Shown: in pieces, positions 41,821-51,003 of the stretch
How the letters are laid out: the number at the start of each line of letters is the position of its first letter
Numbering within the stretch: position 1 is the first letter of the stretch
NCBI RefSeq assembly: GCF_013407955.1
Contig: NZ_JACCBU010000001.1
Span: forward strand, 6,138,001 to 6,202,000
Length of the DNA stretch: 64,000 bases
Reading direction: 5' to 3'
Origin: Microlunatus parietis
GTDB taxonomy: Bacteria > Actinomycetota > Actinomycetes > Propionibacteriales > Propionibacteriaceae
The notes under the pieces: generated by a model
The model's input: the letters and a program-made list of their open reading frames with translations, nothing else
What the model was told of the DNA's origin: nothing
The model's database searches: none
Program-made: the position numbers and the translations under genes

Positions 41821-42794
41821 TGAAGACGGCCAACGGAGCACGCAAGATCAAGAACGTCGACTGGTGGGACGAACCGGACACGCTGCCGGTCGTCGTCGAT
41901 CCGAACCGGGGCAAGGCCCGGCGCCGGTTGATCACGATCTACCTGTGGGTGTCGGCGATCTTGTTTCCGTTCCTGATCTTCACCGTGATCGTGCTGGGCG
42001 TGCGGGTGCTGACGCCGCCGGTGGCGAACACGGGACCCACCTCTGACACCACAGCGACGAGGGAGGCGGCCCAGGCCCAAGTGGCCGTGGAGGAGTGGCT
42101 GAGCAGCAACCCGTCGCCTCTGCCCGGCGGCCGGGTCGTGGCCTACATCGGATCGAGCAGCAAGCCGGCCCAGCCCCGGGAGGGCGAGGAGAACGTCGTC
42201 CGGACGCTGGCGACCTACCGCTTCGTGCTCGCCGCGCCCGAAAGCAAGATGTACGAGACCAGCATTCAGCTGTTGATCACGCCGAGCGGCGCGATTCCGT
42301 TGACCGAGCCGGCCCTGGTGCCGATTCGGTCCTCGGCGCCGGGCGCGGGTGATCAGGCCGAGTGGCCGTGGCCGGGGATCGACTCGATGTCCGCGCCCGC
42401 CGAGTACACCTCGGCCGTGAGCGCCTGGGCGAAGGCCTACACCGGGGGAGACCCGGCAGCGCTGAAGCTCGCGGTCGGCGATCCGGATGCCAGTAGGTCC
42501 TACCTGCCGCTGACCGGTGTCACCTTCAGCGCTCCGGCGATCCGGGAGACCGGCGCGCTGTGGGCGGAAGACCAGGAACGGACACGCACCGCGAAGCCTC
42601 GGCAGGCCCTGGTGCGGGTGTCGTTCACGGTCGTCTGGGCGGCGGTCGGCCAGGGTACCCAGCAGCCGAGGCTCACGTACGACCTGCTGCTGGACCGGGC
42701 CGACACGGCCGCGCCGGCCGTCGTGGCCTGGGGATCGCCCGGCTCCGAGCTGACCCCCTACGGCAACGCCGTCACCGAATCCGGCCGGCGTTGA
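41820..42794 (+). CDS. TcpC-like conjugation/secretion protein
   Basis: 324 residues. A ~40-residue basic cytoplasmic leader (KIKNVDWWDEPDTLPVVVDPNRGKARRR) is followed by one membrane helix LITIYLWVSAILFPFLIFTVIVLGV and an extracytoplasmic region. The latter has two NTF2-like repeats (about 85-190 and 200-320; WLSSNPSPLP, YTGGDPAALKLAV, RVSFTVVWAAV). This is the architecture of TcpC, the VirB8-like scaffold of Gram-positive T4SS. It starts on the last base of the ATPase stop and precedes the VirB4 gene, matching the order of known conjugation operons. Confidence 0.8.
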   Translation: MKTANGARKIKNVDWWDEPDTLPVVVDPNRGKARRRLITIYLWVSAILFPFLIFTVIVLGVRVLTPPVANTGPTSDTTATREAAQAQVAVEEWLSSNPSPLPGGRVVAYIGSSSKPAQPREGEENVVRTLATYRFVLAAPESKMYETSIQLLITPSGAIPLTEPALVPIRSSAPGAGDQAEWPWPGIDSMSAPAEYTSAVSAWAKAYTGGDPAALKLAVGDPDASRSYLPLTGVTFSAPAIRETGALWAEDQERTRTAKPRQALVRVSFTVVWAAVGQGTQQPRLTYDLLLDRADTAAPAVVAWGSPGSELTPYGNAVTESGRR

Positions 42795-42810
42795 GAACGG
42801 AGCGTTGATC

Positions 42811-45342
42811 ATGGCGAATCGCAACCAGCGCCGGGGCGCGACCTTGAATCAGCTGTCCACCAAGCCGACCTACTACACGACGCTCGGACCCACCTATCCC
42901 GGCGGACGCTGCAGGTCGAGCATGGACGGCAGTGTCTGGCTGTATCGCTCGGTGCCGTTGAAGCCGGTCGTCGATGCGCGGGACGACAAGGCCGCGATGG
43001 ACGCCATGACGCCGCTGTTCCGGGCCTATGTCGAGCTGGCCGGGCTGGTCGACGCGTCGTCCAACCGCCGCTACACGGCGCGTTCGTCCTATCGGCGGAC
43101 GCACGCGCTGCTGCTCAACATCCAGGAGAACTTCCACCTTCCCTGGACCCATCCGCTGGGGGCGTATCTCAACAAGGGATTCGGCGAGGAACCGATCGAC
43201 AACCGGCTGCTGCTGTTCGGCGTACAGCTCAACGACAAGGTCGGTGGCGGTGGCGGTTTCCGGGACCGGATCGATTCGCTCGCGGCGTTCTTCAAGGACG
43301 GCCTGATCCCGCTGGCCGACTTCGACGAGGACTACGCGCGGGTCGATGCGGCGTTGGCCCGATGCGGCCTGATCGTGCCGCGGCCGGAGCAGCTCAAACT
43401 CGCGGATGCGTACTGGAATCTGGGCGAGACGCCGGCCACGCCGCGGCTGAACCATCTCGAACACATGCACGTGTTCCACTCGCCGGACTCGATGCGGATC
43501 GCCGAGATCGTCGGCACCGAGAACTGTGAGGCGCTCGAGGCGGTACCGGGCCAGAGTGCGGTGACGTACGCGTCGGTGACCGAGTTCGACTTCGACTTCG
43601 ACTCGCCGACCGATCCGGTGGCCCACTGGGTGTCGACCGTGATCGACGAGGGCGCCATCGCGGTGTCGGTCCGTGGCCTGGTGGAGCCGGCCAAGATGAC
43701 CCGGAATCAGCTGCGGACGCAGCGGAAGCGGTTCATCCGCGACATCGAGGACCGACGCAAGCAGGGCCAGCTGTCTCGCAGCGAGCAGGACGAGATGCTG
43801 ATGAAGCTCGGCCAGGTCGAAGATCATTACGGCAAGGGTGGTGCGAACCCGTCCTTGATCGACGCCAGCGCTCTGGTGGCGTTCTCCGGGATCAAGAGCC
43901 TGGACACGTTCAACTCCGCCAGCAACCCGATCCGGTTGGCGCCGATGACGCTGCTGCAGCCCGGTGCGATGGCGGAGACCTGGCTGTGCTCCAACGTGCG
44001 GGCGAATCCGAAGCTGCACGACATCCCGGTCCAGGTGATCGCCGCATCGGGGATGACCTCACTGTCCTTCGTCGGCGACAAGGACGGTGCGCTGGTCGGG
44101 TTCACCGAACGGGACCGGCAGCCGGCCTGGCTGTCACCGAAGGCCGCGTCGGCCAAGGACAAGCTGCCGCTGTTCCTCTGTGCCGCCTCGACCGGCTCCG
44201 GCAAGACGATGCTGCTGCTGAACCTCGCCGACCAGTGGGCCCGCGGCGGCGAGTCGGGCGTGATCATCGATCCGAAGCAGGGTTCTGATCACTCGGCGGT
44301 GGTCGAGGCCTGCGGCGGACAGACGATCCGGTTGGACGACATCCGTTCTGCGGATGGGATCTTCGACCCGATCCGGTTCTCGGCGAGTACCGAGGTCGGG
44401 GTCGAGCTGGCCAGTTCGATGCTGTTGTCGATCAACGTCTGGGGCGACAGCTCGGCCAAGGCCCGGGTGGAGCAACCGCTCGGCGAGGCGCTGCGGTACG
44501 GGGTCGAACAGGGTGCCACCTGTATCGGCGAGGCGCTGGCGATCGCCGACCGCGAGCTTGATCATCTTCCGGAGGACATGATCAGGCGGGTGCTGTCCGA
44601 GGCGCGCAACTCGGCCACCTTCTCCGCGCTCTGCGGTACGGACCCGCAGTCCCAGGCGCTCACGGTGGCCGAGGGCATCACGTTGATCATGGTCGGCGAC
44701 AACCACCTGAACGTGCCGCTGGCCGGACAGGCGCCGGACGGGCTGGGGCAGCGGACCGCGCTGGCGCTGGTCCGGATGATGGTGTTCGGCTCCGCGGCGG
44801 CGCTGCGGTCCCGCGGCGGCGGTTTCGTGTCGCTGGACGAGGCGTGGATGTTCCTCGGTGCGGGGGCGGCCGAGGTGGAGCGGCTGGGCCGGCTGGCCCG
44901 GTCCCAGCGGGTGCTGCCGCTGTTGTTCACCCAGCGGGTCACGGATGCGCTGGAAGCCGGCTTGAAGGGCTACATCTCGCGGCTCGCGATCGGCCCGCTG
45001 GAGGACGAGGACGAGGCGATCGCGGCCTGCCGGATCGCCGGCCTGAACCCGGATCGCTACAAGGCACGGATCATGCTGCCCGGCACCCTCGGCGGCGACT
45101 CGCACACCGGCGAGCAGCCCAACTGGGACTCGATGCACGCCCTGAAGAGTCCGCGGAACTCCCAGGTCCTGCGCGGTTCGATCTTCATCTACCAGGACCT
45201 CGACTCGCGCGCCGTACCCACCGAGATCCGGCTCACCGACGAGTTCCACCGGCTCGCCTCGACCAACCCGGAGGACGTCGAGGCCCGGAAGCGGGAGCGG
45301 GCCGAGACCCTGGGCCAGGGTTCCGAGCGGCTGTTCGCCTGA
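42811..45342 (+). CDS. VirB4-family secretion ATPase
   Basis: 843 residues from ATG 42811 (TTG 42805 is in frame). The N-terminal ~400 residues are the CagE/TrbE-like VirB4 domain, and the C-terminal AAA10 ATPase carries Walker A ASTGSGKTM (Gly462-Ser-Gly-Lys465) and Walker B GGGFVSLDEAW (Asp676-Glu677), followed by RLGRLARSQRVLPLLFTQR (arginine-finger region). VirB4/TcpF powers assembly and substrate transfer in all T4SS, so its presence is the strongest single evidence that this is a T4SS-like apparatus. It ends the cluster. A separate VirD4/TcpA coupling ATPase is not found in this window. Confidence 0.92.
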   Translation: MANRNQRRGATLNQLSTKPTYYTTLGPTYPGGRCRSSMDGSVWLYRSVPLKPVVDARDDKAAMDAMTPLFRAYVELAGLVDASSNRRYTARSSYRRTHALLLNIQENFHLPWTHPLGAYLNKGFGEEPIDNRLLLFGVQLNDKVGGGGGFRDRIDSLAAFFKDGLIPLADFDEDYARVDAALARCGLIVPRPEQLKLADAYWNLGETPATPRLNHLEHMHVFHSPDSMRIAEIVGTENCEALEAVPGQSAVTYASVTEFDFDFDSPTDPVAHWVSTVIDEGAIAVSVRGLVEPAKMTRNQLRTQRKRFIRDIEDRRKQGQLSRSEQDEMLMKLGQVEDHYGKGGANPSLIDASALVAFSGIKSLDTFNSASNPIRLAPMTLLQPGAMAETWLCSNVRANPKLHDIPVQVIAASGMTSLSFVGDKDGALVGFTERDRQPAWLSPKAASAKDKLPLFLCAASTGSGKTMLLLNLADQWARGGESGVIIDPKQGSDHSAVVEACGGQTIRLDDIRSADGIFDPIRFSASTEVGVELASSMLLSINVWGDSSAKARVEQPLGEALRYGVEQGATCIGEALAIADRELDHLPEDMIRRVLSEARNSATFSALCGTDPQSQALTVAEGITLIMVGDNHLNVPLAGQAPDGLGQRTALALVRMMVFGSAAALRSRGGGFVSLDEAWMFLGAGAAEVERLGRLARSQRVLPLLFTQRVTDALEAGLKGYISRLAIGPLEDEDEAIAACRIAGLNPDRYKARIMLPGTLGGDSHTGEQPNWDSMHALKSPRNSQVLRGSIFIYQDLDSRAVPTEIRLTDEFHRLASTNPEDVEARKRERAETLGQGSERLFA

Positions 45343-45388
45343 TCCGCGGCCGTCAGGCGGAGATGATCAACTTCCGGCTCAGCGTACG

Positions 45389-46753
45389 TCAGCGGGGCCG
45401 GTACTCACCCGGATCGTCGGCGAGCAGGCGGTCGGCGCCGAGCGCGTCACGGTCGACCGCGACACCGTCCTTGATCACTTCGCGGATCCTGCCGTAGTTC
45501 TCCGGTGCCGCCAGCGGGTCGGCGTCCAAGATCACGAGGTCGGCGATCTTGCCCGGGGTCACGGTGCCGTAATGATCTTCCTTGCCGTACGCCTCGGCGA
45601 TGTAGGCCGTGGCCGAACGGAGGATCTCCATCGGGGCCAGGCCGAGTTCCCAGGCCGCCTTGATCCACAGGAAGTGGCCGCGGCCGATCTGGGTCGGCAT
45701 GTCGGGCACGGTGTCCTCGAGGATGCCGGGCCGGAATCCGGCGTGGTTCTTGACCCGCTGCCCGTACGCGAATGCGTCGGTGGTCAGCAGGACCCGGGCA
45801 CCCTGCTCGATGAACGCACGCTGGTTCTGCTGGGCCGTCCGCCGGCTCCTGCCGTAGTCGGGCCGCGCCCCGTCCAACCATCCCAGGTAGTCCTCGGTGA
45901 CCATCAGCGCCATGCAGGGCAGCTGCTTCTCGACGATCTCCGCCATCAGCTTCTCCGGGATCGGCGTCTCACCGGTCTGGTCGGGATGCTGGAGCAGATC
46001 GGCACCCGCCTCGACCTCCATCCGCAGCGACTCGACCGTCGTCGTGTGCGCCTGGACGAGCCGTCCCTTCTCGTGGCACACCTCGACGATCCGCCGCTGC
46101 GCCTGCTCGGAGAACAGCAGGAAGCCCTCGGTACGGTGATCCGACGCGGCGTACTTGATGAAGTCGACGCCGGTGGCATCGATGTAGTCGGCGATCGCCT
46201 CGCCGATCTGGTCGATGGTCAGCTGCACCAGCCTGGTACCGCAGCCGTACTCCCAGTGATCATTGATGCGCTTGATCGTCGCCGGCTCGAACGTGAGCCC
46301 GGTCTTGAAGAAGTCCTGCGACATCGGCCCGTCCAGGCCGATGATGTTGCCCGCACAGAAGAACCGGGAGCCGATCCGCTCGCCCGCGTTGATCGCGTCG
46401 CGCGCGGCCACCAGGGACGCCGCTGGGCCCCAGGTGTCGAACACCGTCGTCAGCCCGTACTTGAGCGCCAGCTCGGCCGCCTCGTGGGCGAGCTGGTCGT
46501 AGCGTCCTTCGTACTCCAGCAGGGTGTCCGGGGTCCGGGCGGAGACCAGGTGGATGTTGGCGTCCATCAGTCCCGGGATGACGTGGGCGCCGGTGAGGTC
46601 GCGAACCGTCACACCCTCCGGAATCGCCACGGAGCCGGCCGGTCCAGCGGCCTCGATCCTGCCGTTCATGATCACGATCGTCGCGTCGTCGACCGGGACG
46701 GCTCCGGTGCCGTCGATCAACGTTGCGTGCTGCAGGACCGTGGTGTCGGGCAT
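45389..46753 (-). CDS. amidohydrolase family protein
   Basis: 454 residues from ATG 46753, with GGAG upstream; the longer open frame is discarded. It is a beta-sandwich plus TIM-barrel metal-dependent hydrolase (imidazolonepropionase/adenine-deaminase-like). The N-terminal LIDGTG, GRIEAAGP and LTGAHVIPGLMDANIHL mark the family. The usual HxH metal motif is NIH here, so one ligand differs. Other landmarks are QAHTTTVESLRMEVEAGADLLQHPD and LLTTDAFAYG, which supplies the Asp. Likely substrates are cyclic amides or nucleobase-like rings, not assignable. It is divergently transcribed from the LacI regulator gene, which may control it. Confidence 0.88.
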   Translation of the reverse strand: MPDTTVLQHATLIDGTGAVPVDDATIVIMNGRIEAAGPAGSVAIPEGVTVRDLTGAHVIPGLMDANIHLVSARTPDTLLEYEGRYDQLAHEAAELALKYGLTTVFDTWGPAASLVAARDAINAGERIGSRFFCAGNIIGLDGPMSQDFFKTGLTFEPATIKRINDHWEYGCGTRLVQLTIDQIGEAIADYIDATGVDFIKYAASDHRTEGFLLFSEQAQRRIVEVCHEKGRLVQAHTTTVESLRMEVEAGADLLQHPDQTGETPIPEKLMAEIVEKQLPCMALMVTEDYLGWLDGARPDYGRSRRTAQQNQRAFIEQGARVLLTTDAFAYGQRVKNHAGFRPGILEDTVPDMPTQIGRGHFLWIKAAWELGLAPMEILRSATAYIAEAYGKEDHYGTVTPGKIADLVILDADPLAAPENYGRIREVIKDGVAVDRDALGADRLLADDPGEYRPR

Positions 46754-46856
46754 GGGACTCCGTTCCTCGAGGCTGGCGAGCAGGCTATCGCGGTCGGCCC
46801 CTGGATTAGGATGCGGCAGGGGCCGACCAGCTGCCCCGAGGATGAGGAGTGGGTCC

Positions 46857-47879
46857 GTGGCGCGGAGCCGAATGCGTGACATCGCCGAGCGGCTGGGTAT
46901 CTCGGAGGCGGCGGTTTCCTTTGCCCTGAACGGAAAGCCCGGCGTGTCGGACGAGCTGCGGAGCCGGGTCCGCGCCGTCGCCGAGGAACTGAACTGGCGG
47001 CCCCACGCGGCGGCCAGAGCGTTGGCCGACGCGAACGCCCATGCCGTCGGACTCGTGCTCTGCCGGGACGACAACAGCACCAGCGGCGAGAGCTTCTTCA
47101 TCCAGTTCATCGCCGGGCTCTCGACCGCGCTGGAGAGCGAGTCGACGGCCCTGGTCCTGCAGATCGTGCCGGCAGTGGCCGAGGAGGTTCAGGTCTACCG
47201 CCGGTGGTGGAACGAGCGCCGGGTGGACGCGGTCGTGGTCCTCAACCTGATCAGGGACGATCCGCGGCCGGACGCGCTGGCCGCGATCGGCTGCCCGGCG
47301 GTGCTGGTCGCCGGTCCGTACGCGCCGCCGGGCCACGCCACGGTCTCCGTCGACGACGCGGCGGCGATGCACCGGATCGTCGCGCATCTGGTCGACCGGG
47401 GCCACCGGTGCATCGGGCACGTCGGCGGCCCGGACGAACTTGATCATGCCCAGCTGCGCCGCAGCTCCCTGTCGGCCGAGGGGCGCCGGGCCGGGATCCA
47501 GACGGCACTGGCCCGGACCGACTACACCGAGCAGGCAGGCTACCGGGCGACGCGGGCCCTGCTGCGCCGGAAGCGGCCGCCGACCGCGATCGTGTTCGAC
47601 AACGAGATCCTTGCCCTGGCGGGGATCTCGGCGATCACCGAGGCTGGTCTCCGGGTGCCCGATGACATCGCGGTCGTGTCCTGGGAGGACGGCCCGATCT
47701 GCCGGCTGTCGACGCCACAGATCACCGCCCTGGACCGGTCGGCTCAGCAGTTGGGCCGGCACACGTCGGACGCCGTACTTCGGTTGCTCGGCCGGTCCGG
47801 AGCTCCCGCTACCAGCGCCGAGTTGGACCCCGAGCTACTGATTCGTGCGAGCAGTGCTGTGAAACGATTGACCAACTAA
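46857..47879 (+). CDS. LacI-family transcriptional regulator
   Basis: 340 residues from GTG 46857 (GAGGAG six bases before; ATG 46842 is possible). The HTH is MRDIAERLGISEAAVSFALNGKPGVSDELRSRV, with the hinge VRAVAEELNWRPHAAARALA. The remaining ~275 residues are the periplasmic-binding-protein-like sensor (AVGLVLCRDD, HRCIGHVGGPDE, PTAIVFDNEILALAGI, VVSWEDGPICRLSTPQITALDR). The sensor usually binds a sugar. It precedes, in the same direction, the Dpp/Opp-type importer and GH18 genes and diverges from the amidohydrolase; both are plausible targets. Confidence 0.93.
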   Translation: MARSRMRDIAERLGISEAAVSFALNGKPGVSDELRSRVRAVAEELNWRPHAAARALADANAHAVGLVLCRDDNSTSGESFFIQFIAGLSTALESESTALVLQIVPAVAEEVQVYRRWWNERRVDAVVVLNLIRDDPRPDALAAIGCPAVLVAGPYAPPGHATVSVDDAAAMHRIVAHLVDRGHRCIGHVGGPDELDHAQLRRSSLSAEGRRAGIQTALARTDYTEQAGYRATRALLRRKRPPTAIVFDNEILALAGISAITEAGLRVPDDIAVVSWEDGPICRLSTPQITALDRSAQQLGRHTSDAVLRLLGRSGAPATSAELDPELLIRASSAVKRLTN

Positions 47880-47948
47880 GGCGCTTAAGGTTAGCCTCCA
47901 TCCCGTCGGGGCCGAGCGGCCGACACCGGGCGCAGGGAGGCGATCGTG

Positions 47949-49061
47949 ATGGCCGTTTCCGATCTTGAAACGACCGTCGATCCCCGCGCCCCGTTGGACC
48001 GCAGCCGACTGGTGCCCGCCGCCGAGGCACGGCCGGCCCGCACCGCCGCGCCGTTGCTGGGCGCCGTCGGCTACCTCGGTCGCCGGGTGGTGATCTATCT
48101 CGGCGTCGCGGTCGTCGCGACGGTGCTGAACTTCTTCCTGCCCCGGCTGATGCCGGGCGACCCGGTCCGGGACTATATCCAGGCCACGATCAATGCGACC
48201 GGCCGGCCGCCGAGCGGGTTCGAACTGCGCAGTCTGAAGATCCTGTACGGCGATCCGGACGAGAACCTCCTGCTCGCCTTCGGCCAGTACCTCGGCGAGC
48301 TGGCGCGCGGCAACTTCGGGCTCTCCACGTCCAGCTATCCCACCCCGGTCACCGAGTTGATCGTCCAGGCCCTGCCCTGGACCATGGTCCTCGGCTTCGT
48401 CGTGGTGATCGGCGGCTGGGTGATCGGCACCGCCGGCGGGGCCGTGATCGGCTGGCGGCCGGGCTCGAAGGCCGACTCGGTGCTGACCCCGGTGATCATG
48501 TTCTTCCACTCGATCCCGTCGTACTGGCTGGCCCTGGTCTTCATCTGGTACTTCGCCTACCGGAACTCCTACTTCCCGGCCCAGGGTGCGTACGGCCGGG
48601 ACGTCGAACCGAGCCTCAGCGATCCCGCCTTCCTGCCCGACGCGGCCTACCATGCCGTGCTGCCGCTGTTCGTCACCCTGGTGCTCGGCTTCGCCGGCTG
48701 GATGTTCGCGATGCGCAACATGATGATCAACACCGGCAACGAGGACTTCGTGGTGCTGGCCCGGGCCAAGGGGCTGCCGGCCCGGGACATCCTGTTCCGC
48801 TACGCGGCCCGGAACGCGATGCTGCCCAACGTCACCGGGCTGGCGCAGGCCTTCGGCGGGATCCTCATGGCGATCGTGTTCATCGAGACGACGTTCGCCT
48901 ATCCGGGCGTCGGGCTGTTGTTCAACAAGGCGATCTTCAACCGGGACTTCCCGCTGATGCAGACGCTGTTCCTGATGGCGACGCTGAGCACACTGATCTT
49001 CAACCTGCTGGCCGACTCGGTCTACGTGCTGCTGGACCCGCGCACCCGAGAGGAGGCCTGA
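47949..49061 (+). CDS. peptide/oligosaccharide ABC transporter permease, DppB/OppB type
   Basis: 370 residues (GTG 47946 and ATG 47949 both follow GGGAGG closely). Six membrane helices begin near residue 42 (VVIYLGVAVVATVLNFFLPRLMPGDPV). The EAA-loop equivalent VLARAKGLPARDILFRYAARNAMLPNVT lies at about 267-295, and GDPDENLLLAFGQYLGELARGNFG is a typical OppB loop. It forms a heterodimer with the next permease. It is the first gene of a permease-permease-ATPase-ATPase-receptor-GH18 operon with almost no gaps. Confidence 0.93.
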   Translation: MAVSDLETTVDPRAPLDRSRLVPAAEARPARTAAPLLGAVGYLGRRVVIYLGVAVVATVLNFFLPRLMPGDPVRDYIQATINATGRPPSGFELRSLKILYGDPDENLLLAFGQYLGELARGNFGLSTSSYPTPVTELIVQALPWTMVLGFVVVIGGWVIGTAGGAVIGWRPGSKADSVLTPVIMFFHSIPSYWLALVFIWYFAYRNSYFPAQGAYGRDVEPSLSDPAFLPDAAYHAVLPLFVTLVLGFAGWMFAMRNMMINTGNEDFVVLARAKGLPARDILFRYAARNAMLPNVTGLAQAFGGILMAIVFIETTFAYPGVGLLFNKAIFNRDFPLMQTLFLMATLSTLIFNLLADSVYVLLDPRTREEA

Positions 49062-49066
49062 TCACC

Positions 49067-49990
49067 GTGTTGCGCCGATTCCTGTCGATCACCAAGGTCC
49101 GGGTCGGGCTGGCGATCTTCGTCGCCATGTTCGCCGTCGGGTTCATCGGTCCCTGGCTGATGATGGACGTGCTCGGCATGGATCCGCTGATCGTCGACAC
49201 GACCAGGCTGGCCGCGCCGCCGAGCGCCGAGCACTGGCTCGGTACGACGGCGAGCGGTCAGGACGTCCTGCTCCGGATCGTGCTCGGCACCCGGGGCTCG
49301 CTGCTGGTCGGCCTGACGTCGGCGCTGATCGCGACCGGCATCGCGCTCATCGTCGGGATCACGGCGGGCTATCTCGGCGGCGCCGTCGATGCCGTGATCA
49401 ATGCCGTGATCAACATCTTCCTGACCATGCCGTCGTTCGTCGTCCTGCTGATGATCGCGGCGGCGTTCCGCGACCTGAACTGGGTCATGGTGTCGGTGAT
49501 CATCGGAGTCTTCGAATGGCCCGGCACCGCGCGGTCGATCCGGGCCCAGGCGATGTCGTTGCGCGGCCGCGACTTCACGGCGGCGCTGCGGACGATCGGC
49601 GAGAAGCCCTGGCGGATCGTGCTGGTCGAGCTCGCCCCGCACCTCAACGGCCTGGCCTCCAGCCTCTTCCTGAGTGCCTTCGTGGCCGGGATCTTCGCCC
49701 AGTCGGGGATGGCGTTCCTCGGCATCGGCAACGCCAGCGAGTACAGCTGGGGCACCGAGATCAATCTCGCCTCCGGCCAGAACGCGTTGTTCCGCGGGCT
49801 GTGGTGGTGGTTCGGTCCGCCGGGCCTCGCCATCGCGCTGCTCGGCTTCGCCACCGCCTTGATCAACTTCGGCCTGGACGAGGTGACCAACCCGGCGCTC
49901 AGCTCGAAGCGTGCCGCGATCGTCCGGCGGTTCCTGGCGGAACGACGGAAGCGCCGGGCGTCCCGGCCGGCTCTGGAGGTGACCGGATGA
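49067..49990 (+). CDS. peptide/oligosaccharide ABC transporter permease, DppC/OppC type
   Basis: 307 residues from GTG 49067, five bases after the OppB-type gene. The N-terminal region SAEHWLGTTASGQDVLLRIVLGTRGSLLVGLTSA is the OppC/DppC hallmark, and EWPGTARSIRAQAMSLRGRDFTAALRTIGEKPWRI is its coupling loop. Six helices are predicted. The basic C-terminus (RRFLAERRKRRASRP) is cytoplasmic. It overlaps the ATPase gene by four bases (ATGA). The closest OppC-like relatives transport peptides or chito-/xylo-oligosaccharides; the GH18 gene downstream favours the latter. Confidence 0.93.
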   Translation: MLRRFLSITKVRVGLAIFVAMFAVGFIGPWLMMDVLGMDPLIVDTTRLAAPPSAEHWLGTTASGQDVLLRIVLGTRGSLLVGLTSALIATGIALIVGITAGYLGGAVDAVINAVINIFLTMPSFVVLLMIAAAFRDLNWVMVSVIIGVFEWPGTARSIRAQAMSLRGRDFTAALRTIGEKPWRIVLVELAPHLNGLASSLFLSAFVAGIFAQSGMAFLGIGNASEYSWGTEINLASGQNALFRGLWWWFGPPGLAIALLGFATALINFGLDEVTNPALSSKRAAIVRRFLAERRKRRASRPALEVTG

Positions 49991-51003
49991 CGATCACTGA
50001 GACAACGACCACCCGTCTGCTGGAGTTGCGGGGCCTGAGCGTCGCGTACCTCACCGAACGCGGACGGGTCCCGGCCTGCAGCGACATCAACCTGACCATC
50101 AACCGCGGCGAGATCATCGGCGTCGCCGGTGAGTCCGCGTCGGGCAAGTCGACCCTGTTGACCGCGATCACCCGCCTGCAACGGATCCCGGCCGTCACGG
50201 TCGGTGGCCAGGTGCTGTATCACGGCTCCCGGGCTGCGACACCGGTCGACCTGGTGGAGCTCGAGGAGCCCGAGTTGGCCGGGCTGCGCTGGAGCGAGAT
50301 CTCGGTGGTGATGCAGTCGGCGATGGCGTGCCTGAACCCGGTGCTGCGGCTCCGGGCCCAGTTCGCCGACGTCCTGAAGGTGAAGAATCCGCGGCTCGGG
50401 AAGGCCGAACTGCGGCAGCGGATCGCCGCACTGCTGGCCATGGTCGGCATTGCGCCGGACTACATGAACCACTATCCCCATCAGCTGTCCGGCGGGATGC
50501 AGCAGCGCTCCCTGATTGCGCTGGCGATGGCCTGCGATCCGGAGTTGGTCGTGATGGACGAACCGACGACGGCGGTCGACGTCGTGATGCAGCGCCGGAT
50601 CCTGAACCAGGTGTTGCGCCTGCAGCGGCGCCTCGGCTTCGCGGTGATCTTCGTGACCCATGATCTCTCGCTGCTGCTGGAGATCGCCGACCGGATCGCG
50701 ATCATGTACGGCGGCCGGATCGTCGAGGTCGGCACCGCGGAACGGGTCTACCGGCGGCCCCGGCACCCGTACACCCGAGGCCTGCGGGACTCCTTCCCGC
50801 CGCTGACCGAACCGGTGCGCCGGCTGACCGGGATCGCGGGCACGCCGCCGAACCTGCTGCAGCTGCCCGCCGGGTGCGCGTTCCAGCCGCGCTGCCGGCT
50901 CCGGATCGACCGCTGCGCCGATGTCCGGCCGGAACTGACGGAGCTCGGCGACGGGTCGGTGGCCTGCCACGTCGCGGTCGACGACCCGGAGGAACGATCA
51001 TGA
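49987..51003 (+). CDS. ABC transporter ATP-binding protein, DppD/OppD type
   Basis: 338 residues starting in the ATGA overlap. It has Walker A GESASGKST, a Q-loop in VVMQSAM, the signature LSGGMQQR, Walker B LVVMDEPTTAVD and the switch His in VTHD. The OppD/F C-terminal extension with the cysteine-rich FeS-like motif is present (CAFQPRCRLRIDRCADV). RRPRHPYTRGLRDSFPPL is also a hallmark. It pairs with the following ATPase. Confidence 0.95.
   Translation: MTITETTTTRLLELRGLSVAYLTERGRVPACSDINLTINRGEIIGVAGESASGKSTLLTAITRLQRIPAVTVGGQVLYHGSRAATPVDLVELEEPELAGLRWSEISVVMQSAMACLNPVLRLRAQFADVLKVKNPRLGKAELRQRIAALLAMVGIAPDYMNHYPHQLSGGMQQRSLIALAMACDPELVVMDEPTTAVDVVMQRRILNQVLRLQRRLGFAVIFVTHDLSLLLEIADRIAIMYGGRIVEVGTAERVYRRPRHPYTRGLRDSFPPLTEPVRRLTGIAGTPPNLLQLPAGCAFQPRCRLRIDRCADVRPELTELGDGSVACHVAVDDPEERS

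Noticed and set aside
29283..45342. Integrative conjugative element with attachment sites
   Set aside because: No integrase, relaxase, coupling protein, tRNA target or convincing flanking direct repeats are visible in the window.
47877..47887. TAAGGCGCTTA as a LacI operator before the OppB-type gene
   Set aside because: Only four-base arms, overlapping the LacI stop codon; too weak to list.
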